A DNA stretch of 64,000 bases from Phlebiopsis flavidoalba (Eukaryota; Basidiomycota; Agaricomycetes; Polyporales; Phanerochaetaceae). Shown in pieces: positions 51,164 through 64,000 of this stretch (position 1 is its first letter; every line of letters begins with the position of its first letter). A program made the position numbers and the translations under genes. Location: assembly GCA_035772785.1 (NCBI GenBank), contig JAOCPU010000007.1, positions 62,001 through 126,000 on the forward strand, read 5' to 3'. The notes beneath the pieces are model-generated. The model did no database searches. It saw only the letters and a program-made list of their open reading frames with translations, and had not been told where the DNA came from.

Positions 51164-52100
51164 TTAGATGAAAGCAGCGACCGGCTTGCGAGCGTACCGG
51201 ACCCCGCTTCTTGCCTGCAACTGGAGCTGGTCAATCATCAATCCCTTCAAAGCGCAACGAGATGACCTAAACCACTTCGGCTTCGGAGGCGAAGCGGCGG
51301 CGCCTTGACAGACTTGACGAACCCAAAGCCTCTGAGCTCGCCAAGCATCATAGCCCAGCCAGGCTCGACGGCGTCCGAGGCCGTCGACCTCTCCGCGCTC
51401 GTCGAAGCCGACGTGGGCAACGTGGACGAACGAGCCGGGGGCGGGGCGGGGAGACCATCGCGGAGCGAGCCGCTTCGGCGGAAGAGCGAGCTGCCGCCAG
51501 CCCCCGCTTCGTGCCGGCGCGGGCGCCACGGGTATCTGTGCGGGGCGGTCAGCGGAGCGGAAGGGGCAGGGACGCGCGCGCGAGGGGCTCGCCTTGGACG
51601 TGACGGACATGGGTGTTCACTTTTTTTGAGGAACCGCGACGCCTCGGCGTCGTCGTCGAAGCGGAAGCCGAACATCCGGCTCTGCTATGCTTGAAAGCGG
51701 GGGCTTCCGTTACGGAGCAGGGGGGGCGGACATACCTTGCCGGAGAACGTGTGGAAGAAGGGCTTGTCGAGTCGCGTAGTCGAGCGTCCTGCGGGATCTG
51801 GTGGATCCACACCAGGCCCTTGACGGGGTCCACGAGGCGGAACCAGAAAGGAGCTGCTCCGAGCCCTCTTTGCGATCTTGCGAGCCCGGCGTGCGCGGTT
51901 CCGGCCAAACACCATCGTACCGCTGAGCCGGAGTAACGTCCACTCGTCGGATTTGTTGTTGAACGGGGCGTGGTATACCTTGGCCGATGCCGTGGCGAGG
52001 ACCTATGGAGTCCGCAGGTCAAAGCAGGAAGGAAAACATGTGGCGCTTTGACGTCCTCGGAGAGAGTGGTCGAAGATGACGAGCGCGAAGTCGAGAACAT
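51164..52100 (-). CDS. WH1 (EVH1) and CRIB domain protein, WASP-like
   Basis: Likely actin regulator that binds a Rho-family GTPase. Start MFSTSRSSSSTTLSEDVKA at 52100. The WH1 domain reads ATASAKVYHAPFNNKSDEW, LSGTMVFGRNR (about 51890-51990), FWFRLVDPVKGLVWIHQIPQ (about 51790-51850), RQAFFHTFSGK and RMFGFRFDDDAEASRFLKKV (about 51615-51680). These blocks match the WASP/Las17 WH1 pattern. After a Pro/Arg/Ala-rich linker, a CRIB-type segment reads SFVHVAHVGFDERGEV (about 51390-51440), then PGWAMMLGELRGFGF. The end is near 51164, or 51247 in another phase. No poly-proline block, WH2 motif or acidic tryptophan tail is visible, so the part that activates Arp2/3 in WASP seems absent. Frame breaks make exact joins uncertain. 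Confidence 0.72.
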
Positions 52101-53515
52101 CGTGCGATGCGATGTGGAAGGTAGCTTTGCAGCGGGTATTCGTCAGTCGAAGCGTCTGCAGCTGTAGCGGATGTTGGGGGCAGGTGGTGGGAGGTAATGT
52201 GCCCATGAAACCCAGTAGAGGGTATTATATGTGCCTCCGGGCCCCCAAGCGATGGCGCGTGGCGAGTTAATGCAGCGTGTCGCTAGAACGCATGTCTACA
52301 AACCCCGCAGGACGAATGGTGAACACTTTCACACTCTACTAATTGCTATGGACCAAACGCAGAGGCCCAGATCTTGCCCCTGAGTTTACTCAAGGATGCG
52401 CAAGCACGGCCTCCATGCTGGAGGTCGAGGGGACATTGCCCCCGAGCATTGATGACGCGTCATCGGGGTGTGTGCTCGGTATTCTCGTGTCGTGATTCTA
52501 GGGGCAAGAAGCACGGAAGGCCTAGATATCAGCGCAGCAGAGGACGCAGATCTCGGTTTTAACGAGTTTGGAAGCGTACAGAGATGCGGTTGCAATAAAC
52601 ACGCGCTTTCGCGTTGTGGCCAGGGCCAAAGTGCAGTAAACCCGGACACCAAGCCTAACGGAACGGAATATCGTGTGCGATGGTTAGGCTTATGATACCC
52701 AATCATGTCCCACGGGGTTTATCGCGCGGGGTAACGCACTCGGATGTCGAGAACCTATAGAGGAATGTCCGTAAAGTCCGGGGTGCGAGTTACCGCGCAA
52801 GACGTCCCCACAGGACGCATAAGAAGACACGCGTCATGTCTTTTGAGAGACATTGAAGGAAACCAGTTTCCCAAGGGGGTCGCGTTCTGAGTCTCGGTCG
52901 TGCTAGACATCGTTCGGTGGGTATACGCAGTCTATGATTACATTCGAATTTGATAGAACGCTCACCGCTGAAACGATGTTCTTGGGCAAAGGTAAAAGTC
53001 GGGCCAGTGACGGCAACAACACGAGTCTTTTCATTGTCAGGTTCTCGAGCTCACCAGATGAGTCTGCCGTACTGCGAGTGCTATAAGCAGCGAGCGCTAG
53101 ATGATCTGGCTACGATTGAGCGGGAGGCCATCCTTCAGAAAACTTCTCTTTCACAAGGGAGACTTTGGACGGTTATCTGCGTTCGCGAGCCTGGGTTTCC
53201 CTCGATAGCAATCGATAGCAAGCGAAATGAATGCGGCGCTGCTGCACGCGTACCGCGGTCAGCAAGACACGCAGAAAACACACGAACGATAGCGAACAGC
53301 TAACACAAAAAAACCACAGTCGCGAGTTTACGTGAGTCGCTTGAAGCATGGTCGTGGTTCGGTTGAGAGGAGAAAATTGAACTCCGCCTGATCCAGATCC
53401 CCGGCACCCGCGTTAAAACCACGTGGGCATCGGTTCGCTTCGGCGCGCGCAGATCAAACCGCGCCCGCACTCATCAGAAACGGTGATCGCAATTTACCTC
53501 GCACAGTCGCGCTCG
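52101..53515. other. unassigned 1.4 kb stretch
   Basis: Divergent intergenic interval between the WH1-CRIB gene and NCL1. Short frames only, none with a motif. Confidence 0.4.
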
Positions 53516-56825
<3,310 letters not shown>

Positions 56826-57273
56826 TGTCGGGCACGACTGTGTTGTAAAATCGTATTTCCTCGATCCAGAAAATGGAGTGTGGGGGTAGGCGATCGTGGT
56901 CGAGAAGCGATCTGGGTGATTTGACCGGCGGCAGTGGTCGTCGGGCCTGCGAGGGTCGGCCGTTGCGCAGCGCTCGCCAAGGTCTCGTTCTGGACGGACG
57001 CAATTGGCGGACCGCGGGACAGGTGCCACAGGTGCCAAGATATGTAGCCTTTTCTGGCCTTCCGGACTGCGTAGACAGCCCTGTTTATTTGGGTCTGATT
57101 GGTTTTTTCTGCGAGCCAGCCAGGCGAAACGGCCTTAAAACCATCCTCGAGTCCTGTCGCGAGCCCTCCCGAGCTCTGCATAGCTCTCCCGAGCGAGATT
57201 CCACGTCCGACTGTGTAGAGCCTAGTACCAAACGCCGAGCCGCCGCCGCCCTCGCAGGCACGCCCCGCCCGCC
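56826..57273. other. intergenic, NCL1 to second regulator
   Basis: About 450 bases with nothing recognised; should hold the promoter of the next plus-strand gene. Confidence 0.35.
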
Positions 57274-60200
57274 CATGGTCGCCCCGGCAGGAGTGCCAGT
57301 CCTCCAAGCGCAGAGACCAGGCCGAGGCGGGCTCCTCCTCCACGCGCTCGCCCACGACGCCCTACTCCAAGGACCGTCGCAAAGGAGATTCGCCGCAGTC
57401 GGGGCGAGATTGCGTGCGCAGAGTGCAGGAGGTGCGTGTCTGATGCCCAGTCGCCCGCCAACGCGATCTCATCGTCGCCCGCGTGCGTCGCCAGGCTCAA
57501 GGTTCGCTGCAACCGCCAGAGTACGTGACGGTCTCCGCTGCCCGTTGTCTTGGCTTGGACAATGATGGACCCCCATTCTAGTACCGTGTTTCAACATGCA
57601 TCAGCCGCGGCTTGCGTCGCCCTCTGTCCCAAAAACGGTGCGTGTCCCCATCACCATCCTACTCCGCGGGCCACTCATTTTTCCCCGCCAAGGCATCCTC
57701 CCCGCCAGGCGACAACAGCCGGTGAGCCCCCTACTGCCCTCCCCGGCCGCGCCGCGGACGCCCCACGTACCTCACCGGTCGCCCCACAGATTCGTCTCCG
57801 CGGCAAAGGACCATCTGCACAAGAAAAAATCGGCCAAGCTCGAGGAGCGCATGCGCGCGCTCGAGGACGCCATCAGCCATCGCACAGAGTGCCGAGTCCG
57901 ACGAGCCCCACCCCGCTCCCTCCAGCAGCGCAGTTTCCGCCCGAGCGACGACCGGCCCGGCGTCCAGCTCGACGACGAGGACGACGAGCCCCGAGGACCA
58001 GCCAGGACCCCGGCGAGGAGGCCCTCGCCGACTCCTTTGGCACCCTCCACATCGACCCGCGTGAAAAGACCATGGCAGAAGCCCGCTTCTATGGCCCCTC
58101 GGGGCTGGGTGCGTCGAGGTCAGGTCGCGTCGTTGCTCTATTTCGTCTGCCAGCTGCACCGCCGGTCTCACACGCGCTCTGCCACAGAGTCTGCTGGACG
58201 TGAGTACACTCACAGGGCATCACGCGCATATAGTCACCCTAATATATGCCATCCGTCTTCGCAGGACGCGACCTACCACGACCGCCTGCCTCCTCGGCCT
58301 CGATCCCCGACGACCAACGTCCATCAACCTCCGCGTCCTGGGCTTCCTGTCGAGATCAGGACGCCCCTTTTAACACTCTCTTTCCGCTGACACCCACAGG
58401 CCTCCCGGTCGCGCCTAATACGCGCATCGTAGAGTCCCTGCCTTCCACGCCGGGACTCAGGGCGGTTAGCCTCTCTGCCGGCTGATGCTCGAACACCTGT
58501 CGTGGATGTTTTCAAATCGTCCTCCTTCAGCAGTTTCACCCGCAGGAGCTCGTCCCCACCATCTACCCCTACCTTCGCGGAACAAGCCGCCACGATAACG
58601 ATATGCGGGGCGCATGACCTCGCCCTCTTCTTTCAGCGTTCTCAGCGCGGTGGGAGCCCTGGTGGATCTAACCCTGCCCACCCCTACAACAGCGAGGCAC
58701 AGAGGTATTACAGTTGCTGGCCCGCGTAGCCCTCGCGCTGCAGCCGATGTCGGCGCACGCCTCTCTATCTACGGTAAAAACCTTGCATCTCATCAGCATC
58801 TACAACGGCATGAGCGGGCGCGAGAGCAACATGTCCAACACCTACACCGTCCTCAACTTTGCAAGCAGCCTAGCCCAAAGAGTATGTGTCCTTATTGTCT
58901 TCCGGAGAACCCCCAACTCAACGCCCGATTGGTCGACCAGATCGGCCTCCGTGAGTACATGAGCCCCGACTGCGGAAAGCGCGTACAGCTGACACCACGC
59001 CAGACATTGACCCGTCGCACTGGAAGCTAAGTCCCAAAGACGCCTACGATCGTCGCAACCTACTTCTGGAACCTCCTCGCGGGGGATTGTGTGGCAGGTG
59101 CGTTCGTATGCCCTCCCGCGGGGGGCCCGTTGCTAAAAACAGGGGCCGGTCGGGCGAGAGTCTGGGAACGGGGGCCGGCCTCCGTCGGGCTCGCCCAACG
59201 CCTACGGGCACTGCAAAATACCGACAGAATCCGAAGAACGTCCAATACCAGAAAAGGCGAGGTTAGCTGCTGTGGGATTGTAAGTGGCCCACCCCTTTTT
59301 TTTTTGGTCTCCCCGCTCCCGACTGAGCCGATGCTGCAGTCGGCGTATGGGGCTTCCACGCTACGTGAACGCCTCCTCATCCCAGTGATGAAAATTGTCA
59401 TGTCGGTAAAACCGCCGTCGTACCGGGAGGTCTTGGAGGATCTTTTGGACAAGACCGTTTCGCTCCTTCAAGATGCCCATTACCAACGAGACCATGGGAC
59501 TCGCCCCATCGACCGCCGTGTCAATGATGTGTTTCGTCCGCTCAAACTACCTCGAACTCGGTGAGTGAACCGCCTCATTGCGGAGTGGCGGGGCCGCCGA
59601 CATTGCATTGCAGTCCCTCCTTGCCCTCCACCGCCCCTTTTTTGCCCAAGCGATGGCGATGTAAATCCGCAGAACCCATCCGAAGGCCCTTACGGCCATT
59701 CTTTTATCACCGCCTACAAATGCGCCTGGGGTGGTCATCGAGACCACCAACTACCAATGGAAACGGCACCCCGAAATCCTCTCCCGCATCTGGATGATCT
59801 GGTCCTTCTGTTTCACCTCCGCCGTAAGTGTCTCGCGCTCGCACACTCACCGCCTCGCGGCTAACGAGACCAGATCATCGTTGGCGCCGTCGCGTCACGG
59901 TGCAAGGACCTCGATATCGACCCCCCCCACCACTAGCTGCCCTGCACCACGCCTGCCTCCTCTTCGAAGACGCCTCCAAGACCAACAGCAGAGCCGCAAA
60001 GGCCCTGGTACGTCACGCCCCCCCACTGATTTTTGAAATGACCGTTCTGAGGCACCCCGCGCAGCCCGTCCTGCTCAACCTCCGCGAGCGCGCCGTACGC
60101 CTGCACGGCGCGGCCGCGAAATCCGAAGGCGCGCCGCACGGGGAGGAGCTCGAGATCCTCTTTGGCCGCCCGCGCCTCACGATGGCGTCCCGCCGCGCCC

Positions 60201-60582
60201 GCCGCGCGCGTGCACACCGCACCCCCCACCTCCGCCGCAGCGCACCACCCCACGCTCAGCCGCGCCCCCACCGCTCCTCCGCCCGTCGACCTCCGCGCCC
60301 ATGTACCACGACCCGCGCGTGTCCCGCTCCGAGCAGTGGCGCAGCGACGTCGCACCGCGCGACGTCTTTGCGCTCCCGCCGAGCTTCATCACCGTCCCCC
60401 CTCCTCCACGCCTGTGCCGCCTCAGCAACAGCACCACCCGCAACAGCACTACGCGCCTGCGCCGCCCGACGACGCGTGGGCGTTCCCCCCAGACGCTTAC
60501 GCGTACGCCGCGCGAGGCGGTCGACTTCAAACCTCGGCGACGCGTGGCAGACGTTTTATGCACAACTACAACCGGTTTGTGA
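57274..60582 (+). CDS. Zn2Cys6 transcription factor with fungal-specific TF domain
   Basis: Nuclear regulator of the GAL4 type. The zinc cluster is assembled from exons: IACAECRR, LKVRCNRQ (about 57400-57512), and ACVALCPKNG (about 57610-57640). A coiled-coil linker follows (AAKDHLHKK..AKLEERMRALEDAI, about 57800-57875), then a Ser/Pro-rich region and a GTLHID..ARFYGPSGLG element (about 58040-58110). The regulatory domain is well preserved: AEAQRYY and LLARVALAL (about 58695-58735); TLHLISIYNGMSGRESNMSN (58780 on); TYTVLNFASSLAQR; DAYDRRNL..LAGD (about 59040); KCAWG and VIETTNYQWKRHPEILSRIW (59731 on); IWSFCFTSA; VASRCKDLDIDPP (about 59888-59925); LNLRERAVRLHGAAAKSEGA; and EELEILFGRPRLT (about 60145). 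The tail is Pro/Gln-rich and ends with an LGDAWQTFYAQLQP-type motif near 60535-60580. The start is approximate because of a phase break before the cluster. Targets unknown. Confidence 0.85.
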
Positions 60583-60730
60583 TGCTCGCCACGTCGTACG
60601 CGCCCGACTCAAAAAAATGCACCGATAGATCCGCTCACGGGCCAGCGCCGTGTCGTGTCGAGCCGGCATATGCAGGCGCAGCAGACGATTCGGTTTGCGT
60701 CGGCGGGGTGAGGTGTTCCGGTGGTTTCGT

Positions 60731-61455
60731 GTTGGCCGGTATGAACACCCCCTCCGGTTGACGTTCATGAATATCCGTTTTTTTTCGGGTTGGCCGGCTG
60801 AACCCCCCGGTCGACTTTTCACACGTCCGTTCTCAAGTGATTCGATTTTAAGTCGTGAGTGGCCAGGCTGAACCCCCTGGTCGACTTTACACACACATCC
60901 GCTTCTATGCCAACCGGCTGAATCCCCGGGGTTGAACTCATATGTATCCGCATTCGCGTCGGCCAGCTAAACCCCCTGGTCGACTTCATTCACGCCCTCA
61001 TCAGACCGCCCGTCTTGCGCCAGCCAGCTAAAACCCCCCTGGTCGACATTGCAAATATCCACTTCCGCATTGGCCAGCCGACCCTCCTGCGCCTACTCCA
61101 TTCCACATCCACATTGCCGCCGACCAGCTGAACCGAAACCCCGCCCGTGTCGACTCCCGCCCATGCCCCATATCAGACAGTTCGCTCTATGTCGACCAGC
61201 TAAACCCCCTCGTCGACTTCAACGGCCAGCCGACCCCCTGCGCCGACTTCGTTCAGACTATCCCGCCTGTGTCGACCAGCTAAACCCCCTGGTCGATTTC
61301 CACGCACATCTACCTTTACAGCAGCGCAGTCCGACCACCTGCGCTGACATTGTTCATACCATCCGCCTCGGCTGACCAGCTAAACCCCCTGGTTGGCTTC
61401 GTACCTATCCACATTGCGTCTGGGCCAGCTAAACCCCCTGGACCGACCTTACCCA
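60731..61455 (+). repeat. minisatellite array, about 14 units with palindromic core
   Basis: Direct repeats of a roughly 24-27 bp core of the form GGCCAGCTAAACCCCCTGG plus TCGAC, separated by 20-60 bp of partly similar spacer (often ..ATCCGC.TT..). Copies begin near 60733, 60792, 60861, 60911, 60961, 61021, 61072 (weak), 61121 (interrupted), 61191, 61224 (weak), 61271, 61331 (weak), 61372 and 61423. The best copies form an inverted repeat: GTCGACCAG, loop CTAAACCCC, CTGGTCGAC. Unit starts are not in a constant reading phase and stops occur in every frame, so a coding repeat is unlikely. Immediately downstream of the second regulator gene. Confidence 0.88.
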
Positions 61456-62396
61456 CGCGCCCTACTCTACCCGCCAATTCGTTCGCAATTTCTGACTTGT
61501 TATCAATGCTACGTGCCGCACAATTAGCCTCCCGGTCACACAATTCTCCAAGGGTTCTCGATCATCTGGACTTCCGCAATCATCTACCAACGAGTCTGAA
61601 AGCAATTCACATCTGAGTCAACCGCATGCACAATTCATACCAACACAACGCATCTGACTACCCCATAATTCGCACCTAATCATTTCCCTGTACCGCACTG
61701 GCGCTGCACACAATGCCGCCTGCCAATGTCCCCCCACCTCATTCATATCATCCGCCAAGCATCCGTCGGCACCCACCCCGACGCCACTCACCAATTCCGC
61801 CAATACCAATACGTTTCCCGCCAATACCACCCCAACGCCACCACGCCAATATGATCAATCGTCGCTCACCCGTCCCTAGCGTCCAAACACCAGCAGTCCC
61901 TTCCGACCCCGCGTCCACCCCGCCTCCACCACCCTCCAGCGCCATCCCACACCCTCTCGCTCACTCTTCGTTCAGATCCCAATCGCACCCATTTGCTTTC
62001 GTTACTCGCTCTGCTGTTGCTCTCAAGGAAAACTGTACGTGTCTAATCACCCATCGCACCCACATCCCACCCACAATTGCACTACACCGCACACTGCACG
62101 CACGCAATGCCTGTTTCTGCCCGCGCGCAGGCACCCTACTTGTAGTCGACACCAAATTTGTAGTAATTAGAAACATGGACGAGAGGATCGTTCCTACGTG
62201 GACGAAGAACAGTGTACAAGTAAACAAATGCTGAGCGTGAGCTGGAATAGGGTGAAGCTGAAGGTAAGGATAGCAATGATGATGATGATGAGCGAGCCGT
62301 CCGGAAGATTTGTACATGGGATTTGAGTTGGAGTCCGCTGTGTCTCGTAGTCCGATGCTGAAAGTGAGAGAAAAAGAAAAGAGAACGACGATGCGT
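61456..62396. other. C-rich, G-poor intergenic stretch
   Basis: Between the repeat array and the transporter stop. The plus strand is strikingly poor in G and rich in C and A, particularly about 61620-62120. Open frames here (for example 61713-62234, Pro/His/Ser-rich) are explained by composition; I do not call a gene. Confidence 0.5.
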
Positions 62397-63980
62397 CACG
62401 CGTGAGCTTTGCTCTTCGCAAGCTTCGACCGATACTCGATCCATGCGTACCATGCGCCTCCAGCGAGCGTGATCGAGATCCCGAGCGCGTTCGTGGCCGT
62501 GATGGTCAGGTTGAAGAGCGAGACCGAGAAGAGGATCGTCAGGACCTGCTTGATGTTCGCTGCGGAGGATCAGAAGAGCACATCGACGGAACGTACGCGG
62601 GTGACGTACCTGCGACGGTCATGCTCAGCGCGCCGACCTTGCCGTTCGCGGAGAAGCTGACGACGTTGAGCCCGAACGCGATACATCCGTTCGCGAGGAG
62701 AATGGCAGCCTGACGCAGCGCAACAACGCCCGCGACATACGGTTGAACCCCGTACAGGCAATCAGGTATACTACTTGTCGAATTGAAGGTAGAGCTACGG
62801 GACACTGAATGTATAGGAACAGCGTAGGCTCCGCTCAATGGGTCCATTATGTTCGAGCGGGCAAGCCGGTCCAGCTCTCCCGACATCTGGGCGTAGATGA
62901 CACACTGACAAAGGCGAGAGGCGACATTCTAGTCAAGAGATCCAAAGGGTGGAGGTCCAGAGACGGAGGGACAAAGAATTTCCGGATCGCTCGTATAGTC
63001 GAACGGGTATCTTGGAAGTAACTTGGTGCTGCAGGGCGCCAGGTTGCAGGTTCAGGGATTTTGGGAGTACAAGACAATGGCTCGGAGGGCTTCACGCGGG
63101 CTTGGAGAACGCTTGTGTATATGGTCTTGAAAGCCGCCAGTACTGTGTCCCGAGAAGCGTGAGGCAAAGACCCCATGTCGTGCAGTAATAGTCGCCATAG
63201 GTCCTGACATACGTTGAGATGATTGCTTGCTGGAGAGGAGAACTACCTACGCCAACGCAACTCCGAGTACCAAACAGGCACGAGAGCATGTAGACGATCT
63301 CTGCTGACTCGCGTATCAAACAGAAAAGCGGATATGGCGATTATGAACAAGGGTGTAATGGCACGGATGATTTGGTGGAGCTGGATGCGTCTTCAGATTC
63401 GAGGCGTCCCCATATGATGGCAGAGTACTGACCGGAACAGTTACGAGGTGTAGAGATACGTTGCTCACCGCGATGTTTATCGAGTAGAGAAAGCTGAATG
63501 CCACAAGAACAAGTTCGCGCCGCGGACGTCCAGTCGCTTCGGGACGTAGAAACCCTGGAAGCGCATGATAAGGCCCCCAATGGTAGAGCAAAGGGCATGG
63601 ACAGCGGTAAGAGTGTATGGATAAGGGAAGCCGGTAAGGACAGACTTGTTGGAGAGTGTGAGCAGGAGGTTAAAAGTGAAGTAGAGGCTGAGCCAAGACA
63701 GTTGAGAGCGGTAATCAAGGCGCGCAAAGCGTCGACGGGCATGAAACGTCCAAGAGACTTGTGAATTGACGCGTTTATGAGTCGAAGGAGTGTTTTGAAC
63801 CCTCGTCCGTCTTGGGGACCTTGTAGGTTCCTGCTGTAGGAAGGAGTGAAGTTGTAGAGATTTTGAACGAAAGCGTTGGCGTAGGCGAGGGGGGGAAGAG
63901 TTGGCCAAGCCCTGGAATCTGTACTTGAGGACCGAGGACAAAAAGTGGACCAGCCAAAGTCTCCCGCCTCTAGGGACCAC
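62397..63980 (-). CDS. Triose-phosphate-type (TPT/DMT) membrane transporter
   Basis: Multi-spanning antiporter of the triose-phosphate/nucleotide-sugar translocator family, probably in the Golgi or ER. The first membrane helices read YFTFNLLLTLSNKSVLTGFP (about 63650-63700), YPYTLTAVHALCSTIGGLIM and RFQGFYVPKRLDVRGANLVL (about 63520-63570), a conserved TPT start. Next come VAFSFLYSINIAVSNVSLHL, FHQIIRAITPLFTIAISAFL (about 63310-63400), a helix with TVLAAFKTIYTSVLQARVK (about 63090-63150), LHPLDLLTRMSPLAFVQC (about 62890-62950), GALSMTVAANIKQVLTILFS (about 62545-62640), and the tail TATNALGISITLAGGAWYAW, then IEYRSKLAKSKAHA. The IKQV and K-R-rich loop pattern is typical. The start is uncertain: the 63980 frame gives a poor N-terminus and the true first exon may lie beyond the window. 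Substrate unknown. Confidence 0.85.
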
Positions 63981-64000
63981 TGCTGCTTTTCGTTTGGACA

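Noticed and set aside
60731..61455. CRISPR-like repeat/spacer pattern
   Set aside because: Repeats are degenerate, spacers vary widely in length and share sequence, the host is a fungus, and no cas-like gene is present; a minisatellite explains it better.
61713..62234. Proline-rich 173-codon frame
   Set aside because: Explained by the C-rich composition of the strand; no start context, domain or homology.

Overview
This window is nuclear DNA from a filamentous fungus, most probably an Agaricomycete (mushroom-forming basidiomycete). Genes are densely packed on both strands and cut by many 45-60 nt GT..AG introns. The gene set fits this: basidiomycete-style Zn2Cys6 regulators, GPI-anchored KNH-like wall proteins, a type II NADH dehydrogenase, and a WH1/CRIB protein. 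The exact order or genus cannot be read from the sequence. Many conserved housekeeping genes carry 1-2 nt frame breaks that are not intron boundaries, so the sequence probably has uncorrected indels. Gene models are therefore given as spans from recognised start to recognised end, with exons described in the text.

Layout. Left part (1-20.6 kb): SEC11 signal peptidase (+), an NCS1 purine-cytosine permease (+), a long Zn2Cys6 regulator (-), a large stretch with no recognised gene, the Obg-type mitochondrial GTPase MTG2 (-) sharing a promoter of about 200 bp with the splicing factor SYF2 (+), then a second, decayed permease copy (+) behind two poly-C tracts. Middle (20.6-41.4 kb): UPF3 (-), MCM4 (-), a KNH-like GPI protein (-), MON1 (+), an uncertain GC-rich gene (-), an unknown basic protein (+), a second KNH-like protein (+), a MoCF-domain protein (+) and ORC3 (-). 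Right part (42.4-64 kb): a secreted carboxylesterase (+), an aromatic amino acid decarboxylase (-), an alternative NADH dehydrogenase (+), a WH1-CRIB protein (-), the tRNA m5C methyltransferase NCL1 (+), a second Zn2Cys6 regulator (+), a minisatellite array with palindromic cores, and a triose-phosphate-type transporter (-) at the right edge.

The genes do not form one pathway. They are mostly housekeeping functions: secretion, splicing and nonsense-mediated decay, replication origins, mitochondrial translation and respiration, vacuole fusion and tRNA modification. Two transport genes, two regulators and three secreted or wall genes are mixed in. No prophage, CRISPR array or biosynthetic cluster was seen. 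The most unusual items are the GTCGACCAG/CTGGTCGAC minisatellite, the decayed permease paralog, and a WASP-like protein with WH1 and CRIB but no visible VCA tail.
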